A stretch of 64,000 bases of DNA from Distichodus sexfasciatus (Eukaryota; Chordata; Actinopteri; Characiformes; Distichodontidae): contig JAVGVS010000544.1 of the NCBI GenBank assembly GCA_032718565.1, forward strand, positions 1 to 64,000, given 5' to 3'. Shown here piece after piece: positions 42,111-53,770 of this stretch; the stretch's first letter is position 1, and every line of letters begins with the position of its first letter. Below the pieces are notes generated by a model that saw nothing but the letters and a program-made list of their open reading frames with translations, was not told the origin of the DNA and did not search any database. The position numbers and the translations under genes were made by a program.

Positions 42111-42317
42111 TATTTATCGTTGTGAACACAGCACAGCACACAGTGTACCACAACCAAATCCCACCTCTGAATTGACCCATCCGCGAAGGAGCAGTGAGCA
42201 GCTGCTCGGGGACGGTACCTTGCTAATGAGTACCGCAACGGTCCCTTTACCGGTCCTGGGATTCGAACCAGCGACCTTCTGATCAAGGAGGTAACCGTTA
42301 CACTATCAAGTGCCTCT
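42111..42317 (-). mobile_element. tRNA-derived SINE family A, near full length
   Basis: The inverse strand starts GAGGCACTTGATAGTGTAAC (A-box region), has B box GGTTCGAATCC and GGACCGGTAAAGGGACC, and ends GTGTGCTGTGCTGTGTTCAC then AACGATAAATAATTACTCAC. One of the best copies for defining the family. Confidence 0.8.
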
Positions 42318-43929
42318 AATCATATAATATTATCTAAGAATTATAGAGACTTTGCTCATGGGATTCGGGAGGTTGCTGGTTCAAATCCAGGCTCAGTAAA
42401 GGTTCTACCGAGGTACTTCTGGACATCACGATTATTCCGGCCCTTAAGATAACACGAGTCTGAACTGGACACCTAGAATCTGGAGCGCACCTGGTGTTAG
42501 CTGGTCGGTAATGCGAACGGAGAGGGTCAGGGTAATAGCCGATGCAAACACAAGACGAGGTACAGACGATGGCAAACGGGTGCCCACGTGAAACCGGAGG
42601 ATTCCCTCAAAACAGCGAAAACGTCTGGAAAACAAGGAAAACAAAAAGGTACGAACAGCAACCAGGAAAGGCCTGCGCTCGAGGACCGGGAAGCCGTCAA
42701 ACAACAAACTACTAGGGGCGCGGGATTCAGAAAATCGATTCGATTCCGATTCTTTGGGCTCACATTTGGATTCGAAAGCGATTCACGATTCAATACATAG
42801 ATGAGCTTGTTTCCAGATTGCCGTTTTGAGTGACTTTTCCCGTTGGACTGTGGGAGATCGTCGGTAAAATCACACCGACTCAAATGTAGTGTACTGAATG
42901 TAGCGTAGGCTGACTGCCTTTCCATCACGCTCACCTGCAGCAGCTCTTAACTGGGCAGACTTCCACGTCGCGCCATCTACGGGACCGCTACGTTAGTAGA
43001 AAAATGTGAATCGACAGAGAACGACTTGCGTTGGGACTGGGGTTTTTTGTGCACGTCTGGTAATGACCTACGGCAACAATCGCACAGATCCGACCCGAGA
43101 GTTTAGCAGCATTAATACACCCTGAAGTGAGTGCTGTGCTCACGGTCAACTACACCAGACCGCGAGACATCTGAAAGACTACCTTTGACCCGGGTGGAAA
43201 ATGGAAACCTCTCTGTGCTTTTCGTGAGTTTCGTTTGCCGACGCGGGACACCGAGCCGTTCCTGCCACTAGAGGGCCCTGTGACTTGCACGCTCTCCTTT
43301 TTTTTTTTTTTAACTGTTTGGAGTGACTGTCTCTTTTTCTCTTCTTTTCTTGGGACAGGGACAGAAACGTCTTAAAGTCATTAGTGTTTTTGAAGTGAGG
43401 CAGTAGGAAAGAGAAAGCCTGGTCGGAGAAGAGAAAGAGAGAGAGGGAGAGAGAAAGAGAGGAGAGAGGCACGTGTTTGGACTACTGCTCTCCTTCCCCC
43501 TCACGTGCCTCAGTAACACCACCACTACGAGACTGTTTATGGACCAAATGCCTCCCAATAACACACACACACACACACACACGAGCTCCTCTCCGGCACC
43601 TGGAACGGCCGTGTGTGTGTGTGTTTAAAGAGAGAAGTCACCGTATTAAGCATCTTTTGGGAGCATGGTTGCTGCAGAGTGTTGTTTTCAGCGTGTTCTC
43701 GCTAAGCGCAGTATGAGTCGTGTTACGAAAGCGATGCATCGCGTAACTGCTCACCTCTCACCACTTTCACCGTCTCGCCCGCCTCCCCCCCAAATGGCGT
43801 CCCGTCCCGCTTTCCGCCTGCTCCACCTGCCTCTCTGTCAGCAAGGTTTCACCTGTAATTTAGTCAGGTGTGAACAAAGCAGGAGAGAGAGGGAGGAGGT
43901 TGACTGTCAGTGCAGATGTTGGAACAATG
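42318..43929. other. Intergenic DNA with one hAT-like end and low-complexity runs
   Basis: At 42713 TAGGGGCGCGGGATTCAG followed by AATCGATTCGATTCCGATTC resembles a hAT terminal and subterminal region, but no matching right end was found. A GA/CT-rich stretch (43320-43470) and (CA)n at 43560-43583 follow. A 10-bp inverted repeat GAGGCACGTG / CACGTGCCTC lies at 43466-43511. No gene seen. Confidence 0.45.
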
Positions 43930-44079
43930 GAGCTCATTCGGCGATATCTTCTCTCTACTCTTGAGTGTATTCTTCAGGAAAACATTGAAATAGTACATCG
44001 CACAAGTGCAGAAGCAAAGAGCAAGATCAAACCTCAAGTAAGTGACGGTAAGAACGGTGGACGAATGAGGCCTAAAGCC
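43930..44079. mobile_element. Second MITE of the CTCATTC family
   Basis: Left end GAGCTCATTCGGCG and right end GGTGGACGAATGAGGCCT are imperfect inverse copies, like the element at 22083. About 150 bp, decayed. Confidence 0.45.
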
Positions 44080-44184
44080 CCTGCACTCCCGTCTGGGACT
44101 GAACTTTAGGAAGCTAGGTCGATGCTGGGGTTAGAATCTAGATGCACAATTCCCCAAGAACCTGCACGACTGCTTCTGTAGTAG

Positions 44185-44265
44185 AGTCGTAGTCAAGACC
44201 ACCTAAACCCAGACCAAGACCAAGACTGAGACTCTGAAGAGTCGAGACTGAGATCGAACCAACGC
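44185..44265. repeat. GACCAAGAC-type short repeats
   Basis: Degenerate AGACCAAGACCAAGACTGAG runs; related words recur at 44610-44680 (GAGACAAGACCAAGAGC). Confidence 0.5.
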
Positions 44266-44310
44266 GGCCCTGAGAACGACACGCACGAAGCAACATGGAA
44301 CATTAACGTT

Positions 44311-44395
44311 TGTGTCATTTAGCAGATGCTCTGATCCACGGGGACGTGCATTTCCTCATTTCAGGGACTTAGGATTTAGGTCCAGCTCAGATGCC
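44311..44395 (-). mobile_element. SINE family B tail fragment
   Basis: CATTTAGCAGATGCTCTGATCC is the inverse of the fish SINE/LINE 3' tail GAGC(A/G)TCTGCTAAATG. The head is absent. Confidence 0.5.
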
Positions 44396-44682
44396 CTGAG
44401 TTGGTGACACTTTACTGCAATCAGGTAACACCGTTTGTTCAAGTCAACAAACCACAGTGGCAGCACACTCCTCAAGACCAAACTCGCCCCAAAGACAAGG
44501 GGTTTGGAGTACGGTTTAAAATGTGGTTTGGTTACGTTTTAGAAATGTGAGATCATCACTGGCTCAAATGAGAAGTTGTTCAATCCTACAGTAAACAGCT
44601 CGTTAATAGTAACGTTCTCAGAGTCTCGGCTGGTCTCAAATACAATCCTGAGTCCGAGACAAGACCAAGAGCTTCAGAAACT
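44396..44682. other. Intergenic DNA, nothing recognised
   Basis: No gene or element recognised apart from the GACCAAGA-type words near the right end. Confidence 0.4.
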
Positions 44683-46650
44683 ACACCGTGTGCACGATTA
44701 TTGGGCAAGTGAGTATTCTGAGGATTCATTTTAATATAGAACAAATACGGTGTTAAAGGTCAATCCAAAATGTTGATACACCTGAACCATGAATTTTTAT
44801 GCAAAGGAAATGTGAGTGCGCACCTTCTCAGGAGAATACATGTGACCCTCCACGGCAAAACCAGTCGCTTGTCGCAAAATTTCAAATTATGTTTTCATGA
44901 AAGGGCATAAATCAAGCTTCAAAACGATACCAACATTCAAAGGAGTCGGGTTTCTCCTGTCACGCCAAGTGAGAAACGGAGAAATCCGCCTTTGAAGTTG
45001 ACTATCGCCGTAGCACTCACAGACGCTTGGTGCGGTCGCGGCTACGTTTGCATTTACGGTAGCCTACGCTGCATTCACAGCCACACGGATAGCCTACCTG
45101 CGTTAGGTTAACTGAACTCGGGAGACGAAGATGGATTCCGGAGAAATATCTTCACGCTAGTCAACCAGTGGATTTACCGTAAATATTGAAGTAGAGCGGT
45201 CAAAACAGAAACTTTTAACATTCTGCTGGAATTGAATTCCTCACCTCAAGAAAGTCACGTTTTTAGGATGGAAAGGGTAAGTTTTTCAGCCAAATTTATT
45301 CACAACAGTACAGTATAGACCTTCCACTGTTTCAAAACACTAAAAACAAAAAATCCAACATTTTACCCCACGCAACACAAACGCTCGTTTTTCTCGGAAA
45401 CCTCCGTTGCGTCAAGCGACAATACAACTTTACCATCTGACTTTTTCATTTACATCTGTTGAAGTGAAAATTATCAACAAACGACTCAAATTTAACAGAT
45501 GTTTTTGCCATTTAAACGAAAATCAGTGACCACTATAGCCACTCTTCCTTTCAATAACAGTAATAATCCTGCCAGTCATGGAATCGGTCAGTTTCCTGAT
45601 CTGTTGATGATCAAAGTTTTGTGCTGCAGCAACTACAGCCTCCCAGACACTGTTCAGAGAGGTGTACTGCTTTCCATCACTGTAAATCTCCCGTTTAAGA
45701 AGGGCCCACAAGTTCTCAACAGGGTCTAGGTCAGGTGAGGAAGGGGGCCATGTCATTATTCTGTCATCTTTCAGACCTTTACTGGCCAGCCACGCAGTGG
45801 AGCACTTCGATGCATGCGATGCAGCACTGTCCTGCATAAAAATCATGGTCTTCTTGAAAGAAGCAGATTTTTTTCTGTACCACTGCTTGAAGAAAGTGTC
45901 TTCTAAAAACTGGCAGTAGCTTTGGGAGTTGATTTTGAGTCCGTCTTGACCCCGAAAAGGTCCAACTAGCTCATCTTTAATGATAGCAGCCCACATCAGT
46001 ACCCCACCTCCACCTTGACGGCGTGTGAGTCGAAGTGGAGCTCTGTGGCCGCGGGTCCATCCATCTGGTCCGTCAAGAGTCACTCGCATCTCATCAGTCC
46101 ATAAAACCTTTGAAAAAACAAATCTGTCTTGAGATGTTTCTTGGCCCGGTCTTGACGTTTCAACTTACGTGTCTTGTTCAGTGGGGGTCGGGATTCAGCC
46201 TTCCTTACCTGGGCCATGTCTCTGAACACTGAACACCTTGTACTTCTGGGAACTCCAGGTAGGTCGCAGTTACGGAATACGGTGGAACTGGAGGATAATG
46301 GGTTCCTGGTAACTTCACGCTTGATTCTTCTCAGTTAACTTGTGTCTTTTTTACGACCCTGCTGGCTTTTTGCAACAAAACGTTGGATTGTTCTGTGATC
46401 ATGCCCCAGTGTCTTACTAATTTCAAGAGTACTTGAAGACTTTTTACAATTTTTGATTTTTCTGAGTCTGTTAAATCTCTTTAAATGTTATGCTCGCATC
46501 AGGAATATGCTAACCACAAGATAAGCAGTGACTCAGTTCTCCTTAATGGACACACCACCTTGTGGCCAAAATAGGGAGCTGCAACTGTTTTGACCAGAAA
46601 AGAGGGTTGCAATCAGGCTACTGACACAAACACCAAGCCAACGTCTCCTT
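44683..46650 (-). mobile_element. Decayed Tc1-like transposon
   Basis: The - strand encodes the C-terminal half of a Tc1/mariner transposase, and the plus-strand sequence at 44683 (ACACCGTGTGCACGATTATT, GGGCAAGTGAGTATT) resembles the terminal repeat of a fish Tc1-like family. The other end was not located, so 46650 is approximate. The interval 44760-45500 may include unrelated sequence. Confidence 0.6.
45523..46480 (-). pseudogene. Tc1-like transposase, broken
   Basis: The open part (45523-46089) carries GGGGVLMWAAI, MIFMQDSAASHASK and SSPDLDPVENLWALLKRE. MQD and the Glu in DPVENLW are the second and third acids of the DD(34)E triad. Upstream on the - strand an N-terminal helix-turn-helix-like part can be followed (TLEISKTLGHDHRTIQ, FVAKSQQGRKKD), but it is separated by a stop near 46335 and frame breaks. 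Not functional as it stands. Confidence 0.85.
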
Positions 46651-47469
46651 AATGAACTGAAAAGCCATTTAACCCTCCCCGTGCTCGCACTTCTCTCTGG
46701 AGCAAGCAGTGTCCAAAACTGTGGTAGGAGTGTGAAAGGTGCGAAAAAATTGAGAGAAGTAGAAGAAGAATAAGCTGAGAGTCATCACACTATCACTTTG
46801 TGGCATCTTAAACACAAAACACCGTTTCTGGAGAACGTCTGTTGAACCGGCGCGATCCATTTGACACAAATCGATTGCGGCGGCTGGAATTTCCCTCCGC
46901 GGAGTCGGCAGGAGTTATGGGGGAAAAGAGGAGTTGCTACGGGGACGGCAAAGACAAAACAACGGCTGAAGGGAGGACGGGAGGGGGAAAAGGGGGGAGA
47001 GATTGAGTTATTGTTGAAAGCAAGAGTGTAAATTAGCCTGCACCTGAGGCTTTGAACGGGACGGCGCGAGGGACTGCCAGGGACCTCCACTCCATCCAAA
47101 ACGCTGAGTGAAGAAAGGCATCGATGAGTAGGGAAGAAAGGAGGAATGCTGGGGTTTCATACCTTCCTCCACGTAGCCCTGACCACTCGTAGCCCCCTCC
47201 CGCCGAAAATGTTCCCGTTCAACAGAGCGTGTCCATGCTCGCGAGGTCCCGTCTGAGCCTTTTTTTGGGAGTCCCAGCTGCTTTATGTCAGCGTGATGTT
47301 TCCCCCCCCAAAAAATCTGGCAAGCTGGAACTCGGAATCTCAGAGGAACCGCACTCGGCATTGAACGTTCCGAACTACAGCCAGATTTCTCAATTTCCAT
47401 TTGCCCGTGCTACTCCACCTGCCAGGTGCCACAGAATGCAGATGCCAGGGTTAAATCCTGCAAGATGGG
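46651..47469. other. Intergenic DNA, nothing recognised
   Basis: Chance frames on both strands only; no repeat ends recognised. Confidence 0.45.
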
Positions 47470-47641
47470 GATTTGACCCATCCGTGAAGGAGCAGTGGGC
47501 GGCTGACATGGGCAGCATGACTTGGAGACGGTCCCTTGCTCATGAGTACCTCAGCGGTACCTTTCCCGTCCAGGATTTGATCCAGAGACCTTCCGATCAC
47601 GGGGCGAATGCACTAACCATCCCGCCGCCAACTGCCCCCTC
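47470..47641 (-). mobile_element. tRNA-derived SINE family A
   Basis: Shares CCATCCGTGAAGGAGCAGTG, CTTGCTCATGAGTACCTCAG and GACCTTCCGATCACGGGGCG with the family. The GAACACAGCAC end is lost or diverged. Confidence 0.65.
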
Positions 47642-48327
47642 CTGTTGGACAGGTGGAGTATTTTGACATGGCCGCAACTGCCAGAGTTTCCCGTGCACAG
47701 CAGGGACTCGGACAACTTTGATAAAGTGACTGCACGGGATGCTGGAACTTGTCGAGCTAGAGCAAATGTTTATTTCTACTGCGATTATATTTCCATACCG
47801 GGATGAAGAGTTGGTTTTTTTCTGGAGCAGTCGCCCAGCCCACCTGGCTCATTTCAAACTCGAAAAACTCGATCCTCGACAGGCTAGGAACAGAGCGCGG
47901 GGAACGGTGACTTGTCTCTTATTTCTCTGTGGGACCCCCGCTTGTTCCAGTCCTGTACAACTGATGATCGACTATATACGTCAACGTGTCATGATCATCA
48001 CGAGGAATGGTCGAAACGCACTTCCTGCCAATTCCATCGTCAAAAACGCGCGTGGTCGTTGTGGGGTTCAGTCACCCCCTCGGGGACGGGAACGACGACG
48101 ACGACTTCCATTTTTGGTTGCTCCCGTTGGTTCGTCTTGTGTTTGCTGATTGATGGCTGGTTTGTGACTTTGTGTAAACGCTGTGTAATGAGCGTGAGAT
48201 TATGAGAGGATTAATGTGGGGAGTCTGGGGAAGCGGAACCTAAACAGTGAAAGTGGGCCATCGGTGCCGCGTGAGGCCCAGTTTGTGCCTCTTAGAGAGC
48301 TCTTCATCAGAGTTTTGATAGAAAAAG
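47642..48327. other. Intergenic DNA, nothing recognised
   Basis: No gene, RNA or repeat family recognised. Confidence 0.4.
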
Positions 48328-48520
48328 TCAGCATTTACAGTGTTTAGCAGACGCTCTCGTCCAGACTGACTTTTATTTCCCCAGTTCAGAGACGGTCTCC
48401 CCGGTGCAGCAACTTGGGGTTGAGGGTCTTGCTCAGGCACCCAGTGATAGTAGTGCAGGAGGTAGGATGCCAACCCACAACCTCTTGGTCCAGAGACGAG
48501 TGTCCTAACCTCTGTCACCC
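48328..48520 (-). mobile_element. tRNA-derived SINE family B with 3' tail
   Basis: The inverse strand runs GGTTAGGACACTCGTCTCTG, GTGGGTTGGCATCCTACC (decayed B box), CTTGCTCAAG-type body (CCTGAGCAAGACCCTCAACC) and ends GAGAGCGTCTGCTAAACACT. It joins the head seen at 36271 with the tail seen at 44311. Confidence 0.75.
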
Positions 48521-50525
48521 TTTACCAGGGTCCACACTGATCATTACTGATCCATCACAGGGATGGAAACTGGAATCAAGAATTTTAAACACTACTCGCA
48601 AAACGTGTGAAATCTAAAGGCTTTTTAGAGTATGTTTAAATCTGAGAACTTGATAAAGTTACAGGTGGAACGACGAACGACGTCTAACCACGGGTCTTTT
48701 TTTCTAAAATGCCTGATTTTGCAGCAGCTTTTCAAAAAAATTGTGATAAGTTGTGGTACGTTTCATTTTGTGGTATATTTATATTTTGCTACAATTAAGT
48801 TGCTGGAGCAAGTCAAAGTGGCAGAAAAAATAGCATTTTGCCCCTTTTATAATGATCCTTTAACAATGAATTAAAAATAAAAAATAAAAACCACATATAT
48901 TTTTGTTAACCATTAACCACTAAGTTATTTTTGAAGGTAAACATGAGGCATTTTCATCACACGTTTCCTGTGTCTTCCAAACGTAACAAGGAAGTGAGTT
49001 CGCTGACGTACGGCTCAACGTTTTGCAGGAAACGACAACGATTGGTCAAAAATTGTGGAAAAGTTGTGGTACTTGCTCAAAATTGCACGGTTGTGAAGAG
49101 TTTGTGGGGATTGGCAGAATTTGCGTTAATAGTTAAAATCGCAACATGGCGAAATCCTGGGGGGGGGTTGGGCATTCAAACGCATTGCTCATGACCACAG
49201 AGGGGAGAGTTCAGCCAAAGCTGCACATTTTAAAAAATGTATCTATACACAGATAATCAGCCTGCTCCATAATCATACGACCCCTAAAATATTTATACTT
49301 TTTTCTGCAAAAAACGAAGTGTCTTATGAAGCCAAATATCCCCAAGGAAACAGAGCTACGTGTTACCGTTCTACGCCCGTTCATGAGCTCGGTAAGTCGC
49401 GCACAGTCGTGGTCTCGTCGTTCTTTAATGCACTTTACTGGTGGTGTTGAAATGAATCACGTAATCGATGAATCGCACCGCAGGCGTGGACGATTCCGCA
49501 TCGACGCAGTGGGTTTTCCATGTTCGACCCACGCTCCATCTGCATGCACTCGTGATGCGTCAAGATATCGCGTTAATCAAATTGTTGATCATCGTAATCG
49601 TATCGTGAGACGAGTGAAGGGTCGCACCTCTACTCTTGATGTGTGTTTTTTATGGAGGATGGTTTTGGAGCAAAACGTCAGGTGAAATTCCTTGTAGGTG
49701 TGACTTCACCTGGCCAACAAGACTCCCAATGTGGTAAAGTCTCTGCATTGTGCTTTCGTGGATGTGACTGACCTAATCCTCAACATACACACCGCACAAC
49801 GCTTGAAGAAGGCCCAACCTGCAGAAACCGGCTGGACGTGTTCACCGCAGCAGAGGGCTTTACTCGGGAAGATGGTCACGCTCCACTACATTCGGACTAT
49901 TTTGGCTCCAGCTACGAACCCCCCGCTGCTAGTGAACGTGCCCTGAAATCGCTGTTCGAACGGCAACGAACTCTTACTGCTCCCCGACCCGACTCCGCTT
50001 GAATGCCTTTATTCATCATTCAGGAAGTCAGCACGGCTCCAAACGTCCGCAAACGGCCCAATTTAACAGCGCCAAAGTGCTCTATAACGGTTCGCGTTTC
50101 ATAAAACACCTTTCAAGAATCTTTCGGCAGGAACTCCTAAAAATATGGACTGCGAGGTCGCGGGGCTAACAGCTCCACGTTGAAACGGGTCCAGTGCCTC
50201 CCGGGAAGCCTGTTGTATTGGGGGAGTTGGGAATCTCGAGCCTTTACGGAACTTGGTTGTGATTCCCAATAATATCCAGCCGTTGGGAAAAGCCGTGGAA
50301 CGTTGTCCTGGACAAGCAGAACACAAAAGCACGCTAGATGGGGAATTCCTGAAGAGGCTGCACGTGTTAAGAAGAGACAAAAGGGTGAAGAAATTAATTT
50401 TAAGCTCATTAGTAGCTCAGTGGTCCGGCACTCTAAAATATTAAGATCGACGACCACACTGTCCAGCTCTAAGATCATGCAGAAAGGAGAGACTGCACGT
50501 GGGGGAAGACAGGTGCTTCCTGCTA

Positions 50526-50566
<41 letters not shown>

Positions 50567-51055
50567 GGATGGACAGCGTGAGCTGATGCTGCTGTTTTGG
50601 GAAGCATCTCCATGGAAACGCAGGCCCCGTGCAGTTGTGCGGTTGTGGGGGTGTCGAAGTTTTGGAGATTTTCTCGCCGGGTTATTACCGCGACGTGATT
50701 CAGGGTAAACCTCAGGATGGAACGGAGGGAGGGGGAGGCGGGACTCTCCCCCTCTCTCTGTGGGAAAGCAAGAGCTGAGGAAATTGTGTGCAGACCCTAG
50801 TGTTTGTGTGAACTTGCGGTGTCCTAGCATACCTCAGTCATGAGGCTCCCAGCAGCTCGGCTGATCGAACGGTCGAGGTTTGATACTCATCGGGGACTTT
50901 TCCTGTACAAACAGCTGCTTTCCAGAAGCGCCTAACTAGTGCCCTTCTGGCCCCAAAGAGCCTCCTGCTCCACCTCCAAAACTCCACAAAACGCTAAAAG
51001 ATGTGCTGTTACATAAGTCTGTGCAATTCATCAACTTTGAATCACGAACGTATCT
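48521..51055. other. Intergenic DNA with minor repeats
   Basis: No gene seen. A (CT)n run lies at 50529-50567. TAGTAGCTCAGTGGTCCGGC near 50410 resembles a Pol III A box and GAGGTTTGATACTC near 50877 a decayed B box, so tRNA-derived fragments are likely. Around 49450-49620 ATCG/CGATG-rich words recall hAT subterminal repeats. Confidence 0.4.
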
Positions 51056-51530
51056 CTTTGAGCTCAGGTGCCAGTCAAGTCTTAAGTCCAGATCTTTAAA
51101 CTTGAGTCCAACTTTGAACTGGAATCCAAGTCAAGTCTCAAGTCCAGGTGAATCTTTGAGGAGCAAGTCAAGTCTCACGTCTTTAAGCTCGAGTCCAAAT
51201 TGAGTCTTAAATCTTTGAGTTGAAGTCCAGCTCAAATCTAAAGTATCTTGAAGGGCAAGTTCAGGTGATGTCTTAAAGGAGCAAGTAAAAGTCAAGTCTA
51301 TGAGCATGAGCTGAAGTCTAGTCTCAAATCTCTGAGATCGAGTCCAAGTCAAGTCCTAAATCTTTAAGCTCGAGTCCAAGGTAAGTCCTAACTCTTTGAG
51401 CTGGAGTCCACGTCACATCTCAAGTATCTTGAGAGGCAAGTCGTCTTTAAGGAGCAAGTACAAGTCAAGTCTCCAGTCTGAAAAGACCTGACGTTAGCTC
51501 CAAGTCTTGAGGTCCAGGCCAAGTCCAAAA
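51056..51530. repeat. CAAGTCAAGTCT minisatellite
   Basis: Degenerate tandem units built from GAGTCCAAGTCAAGTC, TCTTTGAGCTCGAGTCC and TCTTAAATCTTTGAG, some joined as ~65-70-bp higher-order units with AAGGAGCAAGT. Frames across it are artefacts. Confidence 0.8.
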
Positions 51531-53627
51531 AGTCCAAAAAGTCTACAAAAACCCAAAACAATACCAGAAACGCAATCGTGAATATAACGACGCTACGTAA
51601 CTGTGAGCTCAATATTGGCCAGAATAATTGCGATAATGATTTTTCGCTGCAATCGAGCAGCTCTGGCGTTGCATAACGGGCTCTGATAAATTGGGCGCGG
51701 TGGCACAAGGGCCTGGCGCGGGTTCCGTCGTCTGCCGTAATGGGTTCTACAGCCGGCGCTATAAACCCTCTCTAGCCCTCTCTGAAACCCTCGACTGACC
51801 ATAAAAACCGGGCCTCGAGCTGGCTGCAAAAACGGCCTGTCAGAGAAGAGTGAAAGATGAGTAGGAAAAAAGAGGAAGAGGAACACGGGGAGAGGAAAAG
51901 AAAAGGGGGAAAGGAAAGAGCGAGGAGATAGATGAGGTCGGCCGAGAGCGTACGGACGCAGTGATCTTCTGCTCGCTTCATTACGAGGAGCGACGCCAAG
52001 ACGAAGAAGGAGCCGCCGCTGCCAAAAGTCTTGGACCCGTGTGGAAATTTTGCGGGGCTGAAATATGGGGATTGCACCCGAAAGACAAAAAAGCGTGCAG
52101 GGGTCTGGGCAAGCCGAGGCCAAAAATTTACACAAATACAGAACAGATTCATGTAGCTGCGTATGGCGTGGGACTGAACGTTTTGAAACCCAACCCAAAA
52201 AGTGTGGTACAAACGGCCGCAGCCTGAGAGTCCCACACCGAACCTCGGCATTTGCGCTGTAACGGGGAGAGGGCGAGCTGTAAATATGGTAAATGTGACA
52301 CACTTGCGTGAGGAGGGTTCCTCGTTTACGCCTTGCATCGTAGTTTTTCGTTTTTAAGAGGTGCTACAAGAGTCACCACTTACAAAAAGCGGTGGCCTTA
52401 GAAGCTACACAGACACAACAGAATCCTACCTAATGCTTTACTAACACCAGGACCAGACAAAAAAAGACAACCCTGATGTCGGGGTTTTCCAGCGAACTCA
52501 GCCTCGACACGACTCCAAGGATCTCAGCAGCTAACCTCCAACCTCCTCAGTACCCATGCTGGTACTGGTACTAATAGCACTGCTTTGCTGTGAGTACCAG
52601 TATCTGCGGAAGTATACACTGAAGCGTGGCTCTGGAGAGCTGTTCCACCTCTAACACTGACGTCAGGGTTTCCCAGTGAGCTCTGCCTCGTTGTGGCCCG
52701 AAGGCGCTCCGTGTCAGCGCAAGTCGCATGGGACATACAGTACGGAAAACCTCGCTGGCCTCGTTAACGTCAGGAACGCGGCGTGCTGGAGATAAACCTG
52801 GGGAACGTCCTGTGTCCCCCCCCTCCCCCCGCTGGCAAACGGCGGCGAGGGCGACGTTACGGAACACACTGCGGAGGAACGGATCGCATTAAGAACAACA
52901 TGCGCGCGTCCCTTTCCCCCCGCCACTAAGAGCATTTTTATGAACTGGCTATCGCTCGCGGGGAAATTAGTGCAAAAGCCACATAAATCTCCCGTACGGA
53001 CGCGGCGTGGGAAAACCGCAGTCTCGGTGGGGTGTCCGCAAAACAACAGCTGAGAAAATATCGAACACGGCGTCTCGGAAACCGGACACCGTTCTTCTCT
53101 TGGCTCGGGTGCAGCCGCTTCAGGAACGCTGCGTTTTTGTTGGCATTTGTCGATTAGATTATTGCAGTTTGCGGCTAACCGTCGTGTCAGGGGTCGTTTT
53201 TCTACACTTCGCCATTTTTTGTCTTGCGCGAACGGTACAAACCGCTAAAAGGGGAGGGATGACGGGGGTTACGGCGCTGCAGGGCGTTGTGTAAATACAT
53301 TTATTAAACGAGTCGACGTTGCTACTTGAGGATATATGCATTACAGCTTTACTGCCTAAAATGCTAAGAGCAGTACCACTGAGTTCTCCCACCCGACACC
53401 TCTACTTAAGCTCTGTACCTTTCACCCGTAACGTTGGCAACGTCTTTCACTCTCATTCCGTTGCTATATTGCTCACTACACTTTAAATGTCATACAAAAT
53501 CCTAAATAACGTTCAAATTTGCTTAAACTTCGTTTTGTATCATATCGGCTGACGTCCAAATGTATCCGAATATCGCTATCGGTATCAGACAGAAAAAAGT
53601 GGTATCGTGCCATGTTTATACAAAACT
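51531..53627. other. Intergenic DNA, nothing recognised
   Basis: The longest frame (51593-52303, - strand, 236 codons) has a biased, domain-free composition. ATATCGCTATCGGTATCAG near 53571 recalls hAT subterminal repeats. No gene supported. Confidence 0.4.
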
Positions 53628-53770
53628 ACCCCGTCAGAAGGTCGCCTGCTCAAGTCCCGGACTGATAAAGGTACCGCTGAGGTTCCGGCCCCAAGCGCTG
53701 CTCCCTGCGTGCTGCGGTCAAGCGCAAGGGTTCCATGTGGTTGTGGTGCTGTGCTGTGTTCACAATGACA
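53628..53770 (+). mobile_element. tRNA-derived SINE family A, opposite orientation
   Basis: Reads in the sense direction: AGAAGGTCGCCTGCTCAAGT, CCCGGACTGATAAAGGTACC, then GTGGTTGTGGTGCTGTGCTG and TGTTCACAATGACAATCGC. The B box is mutated. It is the only + strand copy of the family here. Confidence 0.7.

Noticed and set aside
43466..43511. Inverted CACGTG-containing repeat as a regulatory hairpin
   Set aside because: A 10-bp stem with a 26-bp loop in low-complexity sequence, far from any gene; too weak to claim function.
51593..52303. 236-codon open frame on the - strand
   Set aside because: No domain, no splice context, composition from pyrimidine-rich and repeat DNA; ends in hydrophobic chance sequence.
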